Shown: positions 9,093-18,596, counted from the stretch's first letter. The stretch is DNA of 64,000 nt from Aquitalea denitrificans (GCF_009856625.1 NZ_CP047241.1:62001-126000), one strand, 5' to 3'. The notes: generated by a model not told the origin, from the letters alone. A program made the numbers and translations.

Positions 9093-9177
9093 GCATGCTT
9101 GACTGCGTACTTGCACGCATGGGCAGCTGGCAAGACAGGCAGCATAATCGGGGACTTGTTGCCTGATTGGAGTGTCC

Positions 9178-9477
9178 ATGTTGCAGCACATTGTGCTCTT
9201 CCGTTTTGTACCGTCCTGTAAGGTGGCTGATCTGTGCTGCATCAGCCAACGCTTTTCCCGCCTGGCGCAGCTTGTGCCAGACATTTTGTCGCTGAGCGGT
9301 GGTGCGGATTGCAGTCCGGAAGGCTTGCAGCATGGATTTACCCATGGTTGGCTGCTGCAGTTTGCCGACACGGCAGCCCGTGATGCCTACCTGACCCACC
9401 CTGCCCATCTGGAATTCATTAATTTCATTCAGCCGTTTGTTGATGACGTTTTAGTTAGTGATTTCCCTGCACGTTAA
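9178..9477 (+). CDS. Dabb (stress-responsive A/B barrel) domain protein
   Basis: A 99-residue protein starting MLQHIVLFRF, the usual first strand of the dimeric alpha/beta-barrel (Dabb) family, with the family's late AYLTHPAHLEF segment. Members are small dimeric ferredoxin-like proteins, many of unknown role and some enzymes. GGAG five bases before the ATG at 9178 decides the start over a GTG two codons upstream. It stands alone between phoR and tal. The function is not known; it carries a Cys-Cys pair (residues 20-21) that is not a family feature I recognise. Confidence 0.8.
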   Translation: MLQHIVLFRFVPSCKVADLCCISQRFSRLAQLVPDILSLSGGADCSPEGLQHGFTHGWLLQFADTAARDAYLTHPAHLEFINFIQPFVDDVLVSDFPAR

Positions 9478-9569
9478 CGGCCATTCGCTGCATTATGGAC
9501 TTGGCCTTCTAACGTAGTCGCGCTAGGATGTTCTTCTTCTGTGCAAACTTCCCGACTCCGGACCACACC

Positions 9570-10631
9570 ATGAACCGTCTGCAATCCATTCGTCCGTTCG
9601 GCCAGCGTATCTGGCTGGATAACCTGTCCCGTGAACTGCTGGCTTCGGGTGAACTGGCCCGCCTGCTGCAGGAAGACGGTATCGCCGGTGTTACTTCCAA
9701 TCCGGCCATCTTCTACAAGGCCATCAGCACTGATGCCAGCTACCAGGCCGACTTGGCACGCTTGCAGGCGGATGCCAGCCTGAACGCCGAGCAGCGTTAC
9801 GAAGCACTGGTGGTGCCGGACATCCAGGCCGCCTGTGATCTGCTACAGGATCAATACCGCAGCAGCGCCGGTAATGACGGCTATGTCAGTCTGGAAGTCT
9901 CCCCGGCCTTGTCGCATGACGAAGCCGGTACCCTGGCTGCGGCACGTCGTTTGTGGGCCGAGATCAACCGTCCGAATGCGATGATCAAGATCCCGGCTAC
10001 GGCAGAGGGCATCCGCGCTTTCCAGACGCTGACCGCCGAGGGCATCAACGTCAACATCACCTTGCTGTTCAGCCTGCCGCAGGTGGAAGCAGTGTGGGAT
10101 GCCTATATCGATGGCCTGAGCGCACGCCTGGCGGCTGGAAAGCCGGTAGCCGGCATCAAGGCCGTGGCCAGCTTCTTCCTGTCACGGGTGGATAGCCTGC
10201 TGGACCCGCAATTGCCGGCCAGCCTGCAAGGCAAGGCTGCCATTGCGCTGTCCAAAGTGGCTTATGCACGCTACCAGCAGCGCTTTCATGGCAGCGAGTT
10301 TGCTGCGCTCAAGGTGGCAGGTGCCTGGCCGCAATTCCTGCTGTGGGCTTCTACTGGTACCAAGAATGCGGCTTACTCAGACGTTCTTTACGTGGCAAGC
10401 CTGATTGGTGATGAGACGGTCAATACCGTCCCGGATGCCACGCTGGCAGCCTTCCGTGATCATGGTGTAGCCGCGCTGACCCTGCCACAGGACGCACAGC
10501 AGGCGCAGATCACCCTGCTGGAGGTGGCCGAGGCTGATATCGACCTGGTGGCGGTGGGTGACAAGCTGCAGCAGGATGGCCTCAAGCTGTTCGAGGATGC
10601 CTTTGCTGCCTTGCTGAAACTGACTGCCTGA
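9570..10631 (+). CDS. tal: Transaldolase (TalB-like long form)
   Basis: A pentose-phosphate pathway enzyme that moves a dihydroxyacetone unit between sugar phosphates through a Schiff base. The 353 residues begin with the family segment IWLDNLSRELL and contain GVTSNPAIF, the catalytic-lysine strand MIKIPAT and a late WASTGTKN. The start at 9570 matches the usual N terminus, while an in-frame ATG at 9528 would add an atypical 14-residue leader. A terminator follows at 10653-10679. Confidence 0.95.
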   Translation: MNRLQSIRPFGQRIWLDNLSRELLASGELARLLQEDGIAGVTSNPAIFYKAISTDASYQADLARLQADASLNAEQRYEALVVPDIQAACDLLQDQYRSSAGNDGYVSLEVSPALSHDEAGTLAAARRLWAEINRPNAMIKIPATAEGIRAFQTLTAEGINVNITLLFSLPQVEAVWDAYIDGLSARLAAGKPVAGIKAVASFFLSRVDSLLDPQLPASLQGKAAIALSKVAYARYQQRFHGSEFAALKVAGAWPQFLLWASTGTKNAAYSDVLYVASLIGDETVNTVPDATLAAFRDHGVAALTLPQDAQQAQITLLEVAEADIDLVAVGDKLQQDGLKLFEDAFAALLKLTA

Positions 10632-10652
10632 TCAGGGGCGTTGGGACGAAGT

Positions 10653-10679
10653 AAAAAGGATGCCGTCGGCATCCTTTTT
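10653..10679. terminator. Bidirectional terminator between tal and the hemerythrin-like gene
   Basis: The stem AAAAAGGATGCC / GGCATCCTTTTT with a three-base loop. The A-run and T-run on either side let it end the rightward tal transcript and the leftward transcript of the next gene. Confidence 0.9.
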
Positions 10680-10698
10680 ACATGGTGGCCTGACCGTG

Positions 10699-11229
10699 TC
10701 AGCAGGCCTGCTGGCGACGCTGGGCCATACGCAGGCCTGCACTGCGCAATTCATCCGTGTTCAGGGTGGCCGCTGCGGTGGGAATCAGCCAGGCTTCTTC
10801 CGATGCGGCATGTTCGCGGTACTGACGCACAAATTCGGCCACTGCATTTTCGCTGATATTGTCGATTTCACCATTGCGCAGGGCACGCAGATCGTCGCGA
10901 ATGGCATTCCAGCACGAGTGCAGATAGCCATGCTCGGCTTCCAGCTGTTCGATGCGCGGGGCCGCGGTTGGCACGCGCTCCAGCAAAATGGGAAACAGCT
11001 CTTCTTCCTCATCAATATGGTGGGCTGGGCCGGCTACGTCGAAATAGCGGATGACACCGTCGATGGTGTTCTTCACCGCATCATTGACGCCATGCTCGGC
11101 AATATAGCCGGGCAGTTTATCCAGCTGGTCACAGAAGCGGCGTATCTTGTCGTGACAGGCCAGCAGCATGTCCAGTGGCTGTTCGAAACTGGCGCTGCCT
11201 GTGTTGCCGATATCATTCAGGGTAAGCAT
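10699..11229 (-). CDS. Hemerythrin-like domain protein
   Basis: A 176-residue protein, predicted all-helical, with metal-ligand spacing of the hemerythrin-like HHE family: HDKIRRFCDQL, HHIDEEEELFPILL, LEAEHGYLHSCW and REHAASEEAWLIP. These histidines and glutamates fit a di-iron site that binds oxygen, NO or iron. The ATG at 11229 starts the domain-proximal MLTLNDIG sequence; the open frame runs further upstream but has no family-like sequence there. It converges with tal and is divergent from the GNAT-AmpD gene. Its physiological role is unknown. Confidence 0.85.
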   Translation of the reverse strand: MLTLNDIGNTGSASFEQPLDMLLACHDKIRRFCDQLDKLPGYIAEHGVNDAVKNTIDGVIRYFDVAGPAHHIDEEEELFPILLERVPTAAPRIEQLEAEHGYLHSCWNAIRDDLRALRNGEIDNISENAVAEFVRQYREHAASEEAWLIPTAAATLNTDELRSAGLRMAQRRQQAC

Positions 11230-11425
11230 GGTGGGTGGCCTCAAACTGGGTGAATGTGTCGAGTGTGCCGTGCTGCATTGCAAAAAACCATGATTCTGCT
11301 CAAATGCACCGCATTGAATGGGCTGCTGGCGGCGAGGCTGGCACAATAGCCTATTGTGCGCTTTGCCACTGTATGCCGGGAAGTAGAATGACGGAGTGTG
11401 GCAATCCGTAACCCGAAAGGTGGAA

Positions 11426-12445
11426 ATGGATATTCCCTTTGTCGTCAAGGATGTAGTACTAAGCGATCCTGCATTGGCTGAGGCCGTGCTTCGTATTCAG
11501 CTGCTGGCACATCAGGTGGAAGTGAAATGGCTGAATTATCCGGCACTGCCGGTGATGTGGCATGAGGTAAGCCAGGTAATGGCTTGCCGTGATCGCGTGA
11601 TCGGCGCATTCGAGGGAGAGGCCTTGCGTGGGGTGCTGGTGGCAAGCAAACGCCAGCAGGGTGGTTGGCATATCGAGCGTACGGTGGTGGATCCGGCGCA
11701 TTTTGCTGCCGGCTGGGGGTATCGCCTGCTGAATCACCTGCTGGCCGATGCTGATGAAGTCAGCGTGGATACCGCCGAGGTCAACGCGGCGGCGATTGCG
11801 CTCTATCACAAGGCTGGCTTTGTACTTGAACAGCGCTGGAGCGTACCGGATGGCCTGGTACTGTGGCGCCTGCTATACCAGGCTGGCCGCTTGCGACCGG
11901 TGGTGCATCTCGAACCCAGTGGCTGGGTAAGGGAGGCCAGGCAAGTGCCATCACCCAATTGCGATGAGCGGGAACATGGTGGCCCCGAGTTGCTGGTCAT
12001 CCACAATATCAGCCTGCCACCATATCGTTATGGCAGCCAGGCAGTGGAGCAGCTGTTTACCAATAGCCTGAATCCAGATGAAGACCCATTCTTTGCCACC
12101 ATCAGGCAGCTGCGGGTTTCGTCACATTTTTTTATTCGGCGCAGCGGCCAGTTGGTGCAGTTTGTCCCGGTGCAGGCCCGGGCTTGGCACGCCGGAGTTT
12201 CCAGCTGGCAGGGCAGGGAGCGCTGTAATGATTTTTCCATTGGTGTCGAGATGGAAGGCTGTGACTTCGAGCCCTTTGCCGATGCCCAGTACCAGATGCT
12301 GCTGGCACTGGTGCAGGAACTACGCCAGCACCTGCCATTGCAAGCCATGACGGGACATGAAGATATTGCCCCAGGACGCAAGACGGATCCGGGGCCTTAC
12401 TTTGACTGGGCGCGGGTGAGGCGGGAAATTGACCTGCCGATGTAG
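11426..12445 (+). CDS. Fusion of a GNAT acetyltransferase with an AmpD amidase
   Basis: One open frame of 339 residues holds two proteins that are normally separate. Residues about 5-155 look like a GNAT N-acetyltransferase (ERTVVDPAHFAAGWGYRLL, then AAIALYHKAGF and a final WRLLY). Residues about 160-339 are a complete 1,6-anhydro-N-acetylmuramyl-L-alanine amidase: PSPNCDER, VIHNISLPP with His193, HAGVSSWQGRERCNDFSIG, and GHEDIAPGRKTDPG with His311 and Asp321, the three expected zinc ligands. AmpD recycles cell-wall muropeptides in the cytoplasm and controls AmpR-type beta-lactamase induction. AAAGGTGG just before the ATG at 11426 supports translation of the whole fusion. A GTG near codon 159 could be an internal start, but it has no clear ribosome site. 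Confidence 0.85.
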   Translation: MDIPFVVKDVVLSDPALAEAVLRIQLLAHQVEVKWLNYPALPVMWHEVSQVMACRDRVIGAFEGEALRGVLVASKRQQGGWHIERTVVDPAHFAAGWGYRLLNHLLADADEVSVDTAEVNAAAIALYHKAGFVLEQRWSVPDGLVLWRLLYQAGRLRPVVHLEPSGWVREARQVPSPNCDEREHGGPELLVIHNISLPPYRYGSQAVEQLFTNSLNPDEDPFFATIRQLRVSSHFFIRRSGQLVQFVPVQARAWHAGVSSWQGRERCNDFSIGVEMEGCDFEPFADAQYQMLLALVQELRQHLPLQAMTGHEDIAPGRKTDPGPYFDWARVRREIDLPM

Positions 12446-12489
12446 TTGTCGCACTACATAGTAAAATTTCATCCATTTTGCATCGACTG

Positions 12490-12517
12490 GCCGGCTTGTT
12501 TGAGTCGGCTTTTTTTA
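12490..12517 (+). terminator. Terminator after the GNAT-AmpD gene
   Basis: The stem GCCGGCT / AGTCGGC (one G-U pair), a six-base loop and a run of T. It lies 45 bases past the stop codon. Confidence 0.8.
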
Positions 12518-12648
12518 TCGCAGAAAAAATTCACGACACCAAATATGGAATGAATATTTTGTGTAAGTAGCTGAAAATGAATGGAAATATTGCTTTGTGC
12601 TGGTGGTTTGTAATCGATTACATTTGCTGATTTGTCGCAGGGAAATAA

Positions 12649-12676
12649 AAAAGGCAGGCAAAAATGCCTGCCTTTT
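12649..12676 (-). terminator. Terminator of kup
   Basis: A perfect 12-bp stem AAAAGGCAGGCA / TGCCTGCCTTTT with an AAAA loop. On the minus strand it is followed by a long T-run, ending the leftward kup transcript just after its stop. Confidence 0.88.
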
Positions 12677-12691
12677 GATGTAGTTGCTTGA

Positions 12692-14572
12692 CTACAGCTC
12701 TACTTGTGCGCCCAGTTCGACCACGCGGTTGGTGGGAATCTGGAAGAAGTCGGTCGCGCGCAGCGCGTTCTTGCTCATCCACACGAACAGGCGTTCGCGC
12801 CAGCGTGCCATGCCGGGACGCTCGGTGGAGATGATGGTCTCGCGCGACAGGAAGAAGGAGGTGTCCATCAGTTCGAAAGCCAGGCCATCGGCTTCGCACA
12901 AGGTCAGCACATTCAGCACGCTGGGGTCTTCCTTGAAGCCGTAGCGGGCCACCACGCGCCAGAACGATGGCGATAGCTGCACCACTTCCAGTCTGGAGTC
13001 ATCATCGATGTAGGGAACATCTTCGGTGCGGATGGTCATTAGTACGATGCGATCGTGCAGAACCTTGTTGTGCTTCAGGTTATGCAGCAGTGCATGCGGC
13101 ACGCCATGCAGGGTGCTGGTAAGAAATACCGCAGTGCCCTGTACCCGTGTCGGCGGGTAGGACTCCAGATTTTCAATGAAACCGTCCAGCGGCAGGGCTT
13201 GTTCACGCAGGCGGTCAAACAGCAGCTTGCGACCCTGTTTCCAGGTAGTCATCAACATGAAGATGAGCATGCCCAGTACCAGCGGCAGCCAGCCGCCAGA
13301 GAACAGTTTGAGCAGGTTGGCGCTGAAGAAGGCGGTATCGATGATACCGAAGAAAATGGTGATGCCCAGCGCCAGGGGCAGCGGCCAGCGCCAGTTGACC
13401 CGCGCCACCACGAAGAACAGCAGCGTGGTGATCAGCATGGTGCCGGTAACGGCAATACCATAGGCCGAGGCCAGGTTATCCGAGCTCTGGAAGATCAGCA
13501 CGACCACCAGCACCGCCACCAGCAGCGCCCAGTTGACGAAGGGCAGGTAGATCTGGCCGATTTCGTTTTCCGAAGTATGGGAAATTTCCATGCGTGGGCT
13601 ATAGCCCAGCTGGATGGCCTGGCGGGTCAGCGAGTAAGCACCGGAAATTACCGCTTGCGATGCAATCACCGTGGCCAGCGTGGCCAGGACGATCAGCGGC
13701 AGCAGCGCCCATTGCGGTGCCAGCAGGAAGAAGGGGTTCTTGATGGTTTCCGGCTTGAGCATCAAAAGCGCGCCCTGGCCAAAGTAGTTCAGCACTAGTG
13801 CAGGCAGTACCAGGCCATACCAGGCCCGACGGATCGGTGCCTTGCCGAAGTGGCCCATATCCGCATACAAGGCTTCCGCCCCCGTCAGCGCCAGCACCAC
13901 CGAGCCCAGCGTCAGATAGGCAGCAATGCCATGGTGGGCGACAAAGTTATAGGCATACCAGGGGTTGATGGCTGCGAGGATGCCAGGGGCCTGGATGATC
14001 TGCAGTACGCCAAGCAGGCCCAGAATGGAGAACCAGGCCAGCATGACCGGGCCAAACAGCATGCCCACGCTGGCAGTGCCGAAGCGCTGCAGTGCAAACA
14101 GCCCTACCAGTACGGTAATGGAAATCGGCAGTACATAGGGCTGCATGTTCGGATTGAGTACTTCCAGGCCCTCGGCAGCAGAGAGTACCGACATGGCCGG
14201 CGTGATGATGGCATCGCCGTAGAACAGCGAAGCACCGAACAGGCCCAGTAATACTACCTTCCAGCGCGCAGCATGGGTGACGTAGTGACGCGCCAGCGCC
14301 ATCAGCGCCATGATGCCGCCTTCGCCGTGGTTGTCCGCTCGAAGTACGAAAACCACGTACTTGATGGATACCACGAAGATCAGCGACCAGAAGATCAGCG
14401 ACAGAATCCCGAAGATATTGTCAGGCGTGGTGGCCATGCCGTGTCCGGTAAAGCATTCGCGCAAGGTGTACAGCGGGCTGGTGCCGATATCCCCATACAC
14501 CACGCCCAGCGCAGCCAGCGTCAGACCGGTCATGGCTTGTTTATTGTGAGCCTGCATGATTTGTGTGTGCAT
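12692..14572 (-). CDS. kup: KUP-family low-affinity potassium transporter
   Basis: An inner-membrane K+/H+ symporter of 626 residues. The N terminus carries the family signature LAALGVVYGDIGTSPLYTL, followed by about 12 membrane spans up to residue 430 and a cytoplasmic C-terminal domain. DNHGEGGIMAL after the second span and EALYADMGHFG are further KUP motifs. The ATG at 14572 is used; a second ATG five codons in would also serve. It is a single gene flanked by divergent proS and the convergent GNAT-AmpD gene. Confidence 0.95.
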   Translation of the reverse strand: MHTQIMQAHNKQAMTGLTLAALGVVYGDIGTSPLYTLRECFTGHGMATTPDNIFGILSLIFWSLIFVVSIKYVVFVLRADNHGEGGIMALMALARHYVTHAARWKVVLLGLFGASLFYGDAIITPAMSVLSAAEGLEVLNPNMQPYVLPISITVLVGLFALQRFGTASVGMLFGPVMLAWFSILGLLGVLQIIQAPGILAAINPWYAYNFVAHHGIAAYLTLGSVVLALTGAEALYADMGHFGKAPIRRAWYGLVLPALVLNYFGQGALLMLKPETIKNPFFLLAPQWALLPLIVLATLATVIASQAVISGAYSLTRQAIQLGYSPRMEISHTSENEIGQIYLPFVNWALLVAVLVVVLIFQSSDNLASAYGIAVTGTMLITTLLFFVVARVNWRWPLPLALGITIFFGIIDTAFFSANLLKLFSGGWLPLVLGMLIFMLMTTWKQGRKLLFDRLREQALPLDGFIENLESYPPTRVQGTAVFLTSTLHGVPHALLHNLKHNKVLHDRIVLMTIRTEDVPYIDDDSRLEVVQLSPSFWRVVARYGFKEDPSVLNVLTLCEADGLAFELMDTSFFLSRETIISTERPGMARWRERLFVWMSKNALRATDFFQIPTNRVVELGAQVEL

Positions 14573-14857
14573 TCTTTATGTAGTTAAGCATGCATGCCAT
14601 TCGTCTTCCGTGATTGTTGCGGCGCAAGAAAATGGAATGGCCTGTGAGCGCGAAGGTTACTACTGTGTCAGTACAGCGCCAAGCTAATGCTGTAGCGCTG
14701 CGTGTTTTCTTTTCGGCCCTGTCGGGGGAAAACGACAAAGTCGCACATGGCAACCCATGCGAGGACCGGCTGCTGAAGGCTGCCGACAGGATGCTTTCCC
14801 GTCACCCGTGCAAACCGCTACAATCAACCCCATTTAGCCGAATACCAAGGACGCATC

Positions 14858-16564
14858 ATGCGCGCATCGCAGTTTTTCATTTCCACCCTGAAAGAAGCCC
14901 CCGCCGACGCCGACATCACCAGCCAGAAGCTGATGATTCGTGCCGGATTCATCCGCAAGGTTGCTGCCGGTATCTATTCCTGGATGCCGATGGGCCTGCG
15001 CGTGGTGCGCAAGGTGGAAAACATCGTGCGCGAAGAAATGAACCGTGCCGGTGCCATCGAAGTCTCGCTGCCGGTGGTACAGCCGGCCGGACTGTGGCAG
15101 GAGTCTGGTCGTTGGGACACGATGGGCGAGGAGATGCTGCGCTTCAAGGATCGTCACGAGCGTGACTTCGCCTTGCAGCCCACCGCCGAAGAAGTGATTA
15201 CCGACATTGCCCGCAGCGAGCTGCGCAGCTATCGCGCCTTGCCGAAAAACTTCTACCAGATCCAGACCAAGTTCCGCGACGAACGCCGCCCGCGCTTTGG
15301 CGTGATGCGTGGCCGCGAATTCACCATGAAGGATGCCTACTCCTTCGATCGCAGCGCCGAAGCCGCCGGCGTCAGCTACGACAATATGTACCAGGCCTAC
15401 TGCCGCATCTTTGATCGCCTGGGCCTGACTTACCGCGCCGTGGCGGCCGATACCGGTGCCATCGGCGGTGACCGCTCGCACGAATTCCAGGTGATTGCCG
15501 ACACCGGTGAAGATGCCATCATCTACTGCCCGGATTCCGACTACGCCGCCAATATCGAACTGGCCGAAGCCGTGGCCCCGGTTGGCGAGCGCCCGGCAGC
15601 CAGCGCCGCGCTGACCAAGGTGCATACCCCCAAAGTCAAGACCATTGCCGATCTGGTCGGCTTCCTCGACATCGACATCAAGAGCACGGTCAAGGCGCTG
15701 GTGGTGGAAGGTAGCGAAGGCGAGGCCGTGTTGATGCTGGTGCGTGGCGATCACGAACTGAACGAAGTGAAGGCCGAAAAAGTGGCCGGCATCAAGAAGC
15801 CGCTGACCATGGCTTCGCCGGCCATCATCCGTGAGGCTTTTGGCGCCAATCCGGGTTCGCTGGGTCCGGTCGGCTTCAAGGGCCGCATCATTGCCGACCG
15901 TACCGTGGCCAAGATGGCCGACTTTGTCATCGGTGCCAACGAAGATGACCAGCACTACACCGGCGCTAACTTTGGCCGCGACTGTGCCGAGCCGGAAGTG
16001 GCCGACATCCGCAACGTAGTGGCTGGCGACCCCAGCCCGGACGGCAAGGGCGTGCTGGCCATCCAGCGCGGCATCGAAGTGGGCCATGTGTTCTATCTGG
16101 GCACCAAGTACTCGCTGGCCATGAACGCCACCTTCCTGGATGAAGACGGTAAGCCGAAACCTTTCGAAATGGGTTGCTACGGCATTGGTGTCACCCGTAT
16201 TCTGGGTGCCGCCATCGAGCAGAATCATGACGACAAGGGCATGATCTGGCCGGACAATATCGCACCGTTTGCCGTAGCCATCTGCCCGGTTGGCTATGAC
16301 CGTTCTGCCGAAGTGAAGGCTGCGGCAGGCAGCCTGTACGCCGAGCTACTGGCCAAGGGCGTGGATGTCATCCTCGACGACCGTGGCGAGCGCCCGGGTG
16401 CCATGTTTGCCGACTGGGAGCTGATTGGTGCCCCGCACCGCGTCACCATTGGCGACCGCGGCCTGAAGGAAGGCAAGGTCGAGTACCAGCAGCGTCGTGA
16501 TGCTGCGGCAACAGCCGTTGCCGCAGATGCTATTCTGGAACATCTGCTCGCCAAACTGTCCTGA
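14858..16564 (+). CDS. proS: Prolyl-tRNA synthetase
   Basis: A class II aminoacyl-tRNA synthetase of 568 residues that charges tRNA-Pro. Motif 2 is visible (FRDERRPRFGVMRGREFTMKD split over residues ~138-158) and motif 3 as GCYGIGVTRILGA. Between them (about residues 225-405) is the bacterial INS editing domain that hydrolyses Ala-tRNA-Pro. A C-terminal anticodon-binding domain ends the protein. The stop overlaps the start of the next gene by one base, so the lytic transglycosylase is co-translated. Confidence 0.97.
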   Translation: MRASQFFISTLKEAPADADITSQKLMIRAGFIRKVAAGIYSWMPMGLRVVRKVENIVREEMNRAGAIEVSLPVVQPAGLWQESGRWDTMGEEMLRFKDRHERDFALQPTAEEVITDIARSELRSYRALPKNFYQIQTKFRDERRPRFGVMRGREFTMKDAYSFDRSAEAAGVSYDNMYQAYCRIFDRLGLTYRAVAADTGAIGGDRSHEFQVIADTGEDAIIYCPDSDYAANIELAEAVAPVGERPAASAALTKVHTPKVKTIADLVGFLDIDIKSTVKALVVEGSEGEAVLMLVRGDHELNEVKAEKVAGIKKPLTMASPAIIREAFGANPGSLGPVGFKGRIIADRTVAKMADFVIGANEDDQHYTGANFGRDCAEPEVADIRNVVAGDPSPDGKGVLAIQRGIEVGHVFYLGTKYSLAMNATFLDEDGKPKPFEMGCYGIGVTRILGAAIEQNHDDKGMIWPDNIAPFAVAICPVGYDRSAEVKAAAGSLYAELLAKGVDVILDDRGERPGAMFADWELIGAPHRVTIGDRGLKEGKVEYQQRRDAAATAVAADAILEHLLAKLS

Positions 16565-17202
16565 TGAAAATCCTCCTGTCGCTGCTTGCCCTTACCACCA
16601 TGCTGGCCTGGTCGCCAGCATGGGCTGGTGCGCAGCGCGAGGAGGCGCTGGCTGCCAATGTGGCATCGGCAATGAGCCGTACCATTGCCGATGTCAACGC
16701 CCCGCGGCTGGTGTTTGACACCCCGCAGGAGGGGCAGGCCTGGCTAGCCGAGATGTCGCGCCGTTTGCAAAAACGCATTCCCGACAGCTGGATGCGTGAA
16801 CGCCTGCTTACCGCCATCCAGTATGAGTCCACCCGTGCCGGGCTGGACCCGCAAATGGTGCTGGGGCTGATTCAGGTGGAAAGCGGCTTCAACAAATACG
16901 CCATTTCACCGGTTGGCGCACGCGGACTGATGCAGGTGATGCCTTTCTGGGTAAGGCAGATTGGCAATCCGCAGCATAATCTGTTCGAACTCACCCTCAA
17001 CCTGCGCTACGGCTGTACCATCCTGCGCCATTATCTGGACATGGAGCGGGGCAATCTCTACCGTGCGCTGGGCCGCTACAACGGCAGCCTGGGCCGTCCC
17101 GAATATCCTAATCTGGTGATTGGTGCATGGAAAAAACAATGGGCGTGGACCGCGCCAGTACCAGTCAGAGTGGCAGGCAATAGCCTGCCTTTAGGCCAGT
17201 AG
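16564..17202 (+). CDS. Lytic transglycosylase, SLT domain
   Basis: A 212-residue secreted protein with a signal peptide of about 21 residues (LLSLLALTTMLAWSPAWA). The SLT domain follows: catalytic glutamate in LGLIQVESGFN, then SPVGARGLMQVMPFW, and the later ALGRYNGSLGRPEYP segment. These enzymes cleave peptidoglycan glycan strands to give anhydromuropeptides, the compounds later processed by AmpD (encoded about 4 kb to the left). The ATG overlaps the last base of proS and a terminator follows at once. Confidence 0.9.
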   Translation: MKILLSLLALTTMLAWSPAWAGAQREEALAANVASAMSRTIADVNAPRLVFDTPQEGQAWLAEMSRRLQKRIPDSWMRERLLTAIQYESTRAGLDPQMVLGLIQVESGFNKYAISPVGARGLMQVMPFWVRQIGNPQHNLFELTLNLRYGCTILRHYLDMERGNLYRALGRYNGSLGRPEYPNLVIGAWKKQWAWTAPVPVRVAGNSLPLGQ

Positions 17203-17207
17203 ATATT

Positions 17208-17232
17208 GCACGCTATCTGCGTGCATTTTTTT
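17208..17232 (+). terminator. Terminator after the lytic transglycosylase gene
   Basis: The six-bp stem GCACGC / GCGTGC, five-base loop, then seven T. It sits between the transglycosylase stop and the mntH ribosome site. Confidence 0.75.
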
Positions 17233-17255
17233 GCCTTTCCGCTTGAGGATGTTGC

Positions 17256-18563
17256 ATGTTTTCCCTCCCCCGCAAGGCAACCGCCCCGTTTTGTCCCGCT
17301 GAAGTCCAGGGCAGTATCCGTATCGACGCCCGCGCGCCCTGGTGGCAGCGGCTGCGTCGCTTTGCCGGCCCCGGTCTGCTGGTGGCCGTCGGCTATATGG
17401 ACCCCGGCAACTGGGCGACCGATATCGAGGCCGGTTCACGCTTTGGCTATGGCCTGCTGTGGATTGTTGTCCTCTCAAGCCTGGTAGCCATTGCCCTGCA
17501 GTTGATGGCCGCACGGCTGGGGCTGGTAGCAGGACTGGATCTGGCACAGGCCAGCCGGGCTCGTTATGGCCCGCTTGGCCGCTACTTGCAGTGGCTGAGC
17601 GCCGAGCTGTCCATCATTGCCTGCGATGTCGCCGAGGTGCTTGGCTGTGCCTTGGCCTTCAAGTTGCTGTTTGGCATTCCGCTGGCTTGGGGCGTCGTGC
17701 TGACTGCCTTTGATACCGTGATCGTGCTGGGCATGAAGGGCAAGGGTTTCCGGCAGATCGAGGCCGTGGTGCTGGGCCTGATCGCTACCATCGCTCTGTG
17801 CTTTGCCATCCAGGTGTTCATGGTGGGGCCGGACTGGCAGGCAGTTGCCCGCGGCCTGCTGCCGTCCAGTCCGGGGGACGATCTGCACCAGGCCGTGGTG
17901 CTGGGGTTGGGGATCGTGGGGGCCACCATCATGCCGCACAACCTGTATCTGCACTCCTCGGTGGTGCAAACCCGCAAGGTGGAAAGCGGCAAACACAGCC
18001 TGCGCGATACCCTGACGCTATGCCGCGTCGATACCGTGGTTTCGCTGCTGCTGGCCATGCTGGTGAACGGGGCCATTCTGGTGCTGGCCGGCTCGGCGTT
18101 TCATGCGGTGGGGCAGCCGGTGGTGGATGATATCGAGCAGGCCTATCGGTTGATCACGCCGCTGGCCGGCGGGGCGGCGGCTTTGCTGTTTGGCCTTGCC
18201 TTGCTGGCATCGGGCCAGAGTTCCACCCTCACCGGCACGGTGGCCGGACAGGTGATCATGGATGGATTCTTGCAAATCCGCATTCCCTGCTATCAGCGGC
18301 GGTTGATCACGCGTGGTCTGGCTTTGCTGCCAGCCTTGCTAGGTGTACTGCTACTGGGCGAAGGGGCAGTCGGGCGTATGCTGGTGTGGAGCCAGGTGGT
18401 GCTCAGCCTGCAACTGCCACTGGCGATGTGGCCGCTGCTGCGCATGACGGCCAGTCGGCAACTGATGGGGGAGTTTGTCTTGTCGCCGGGGATGCAGCTG
18501 TTGGGCTGGCTGTTGTTTGTGCTGATCTGCGGGGCAAACCTGTTATTGATCATCGGCCTGTAA
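17256..18563 (+). CDS. mntH: NRAMP-family divalent metal (Mn/Fe) transporter
   Basis: A proton-coupled inner-membrane metal importer of 435 residues with about 11 membrane spans. The metal-binding DPGN motif is in span 1 (AVGYMDPGNWATDIEAGS) and the MPHN motif in span 6 (ATIMPHNLYLHSSVVQTR). Both are diagnostic of NRAMP proteins. GAGG lies seven bases before the ATG. Only about 50 bases separate it from the upstream terminator, so there is little room for a riboswitch. Manganese as main substrate is inferred from the family. Confidence 0.92.
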   Translation: MFSLPRKATAPFCPAEVQGSIRIDARAPWWQRLRRFAGPGLLVAVGYMDPGNWATDIEAGSRFGYGLLWIVVLSSLVAIALQLMAARLGLVAGLDLAQASRARYGPLGRYLQWLSAELSIIACDVAEVLGCALAFKLLFGIPLAWGVVLTAFDTVIVLGMKGKGFRQIEAVVLGLIATIALCFAIQVFMVGPDWQAVARGLLPSSPGDDLHQAVVLGLGIVGATIMPHNLYLHSSVVQTRKVESGKHSLRDTLTLCRVDTVVSLLLAMLVNGAILVLAGSAFHAVGQPVVDDIEQAYRLITPLAGGAAALLFGLALLASGQSSTLTGTVAGQVIMDGFLQIRIPCYQRRLITRGLALLPALLGVLLLGEGAVGRMLVWSQVVLSLQLPLAMWPLLRMTASRQLMGEFVLSPGMQLLGWLLFVLICGANLLLIIGL

Positions 18564-18574
18564 ACGGCAATAAA

Positions 18575-18596
18575 AAAGCCGCCATAAGGCGGCTTT
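18575..18596 (-). terminator. Hairpin terminator facing leftward
   Basis: The stem AAAGCCGCC / GGCGGCTTT with an ATAA loop. The six-A run on the left gives a T-run only on the minus strand, so it fits the end of leftward transcription from the MarR gene. Rightward it has only three T. Confidence 0.7.

Noticed and set aside
17225..17255. A manganese riboswitch or MntR site upstream of mntH.
   Set aside because: Only about 30 bases lie between the terminator T-run and the start codon, with no conserved riboswitch sequence.
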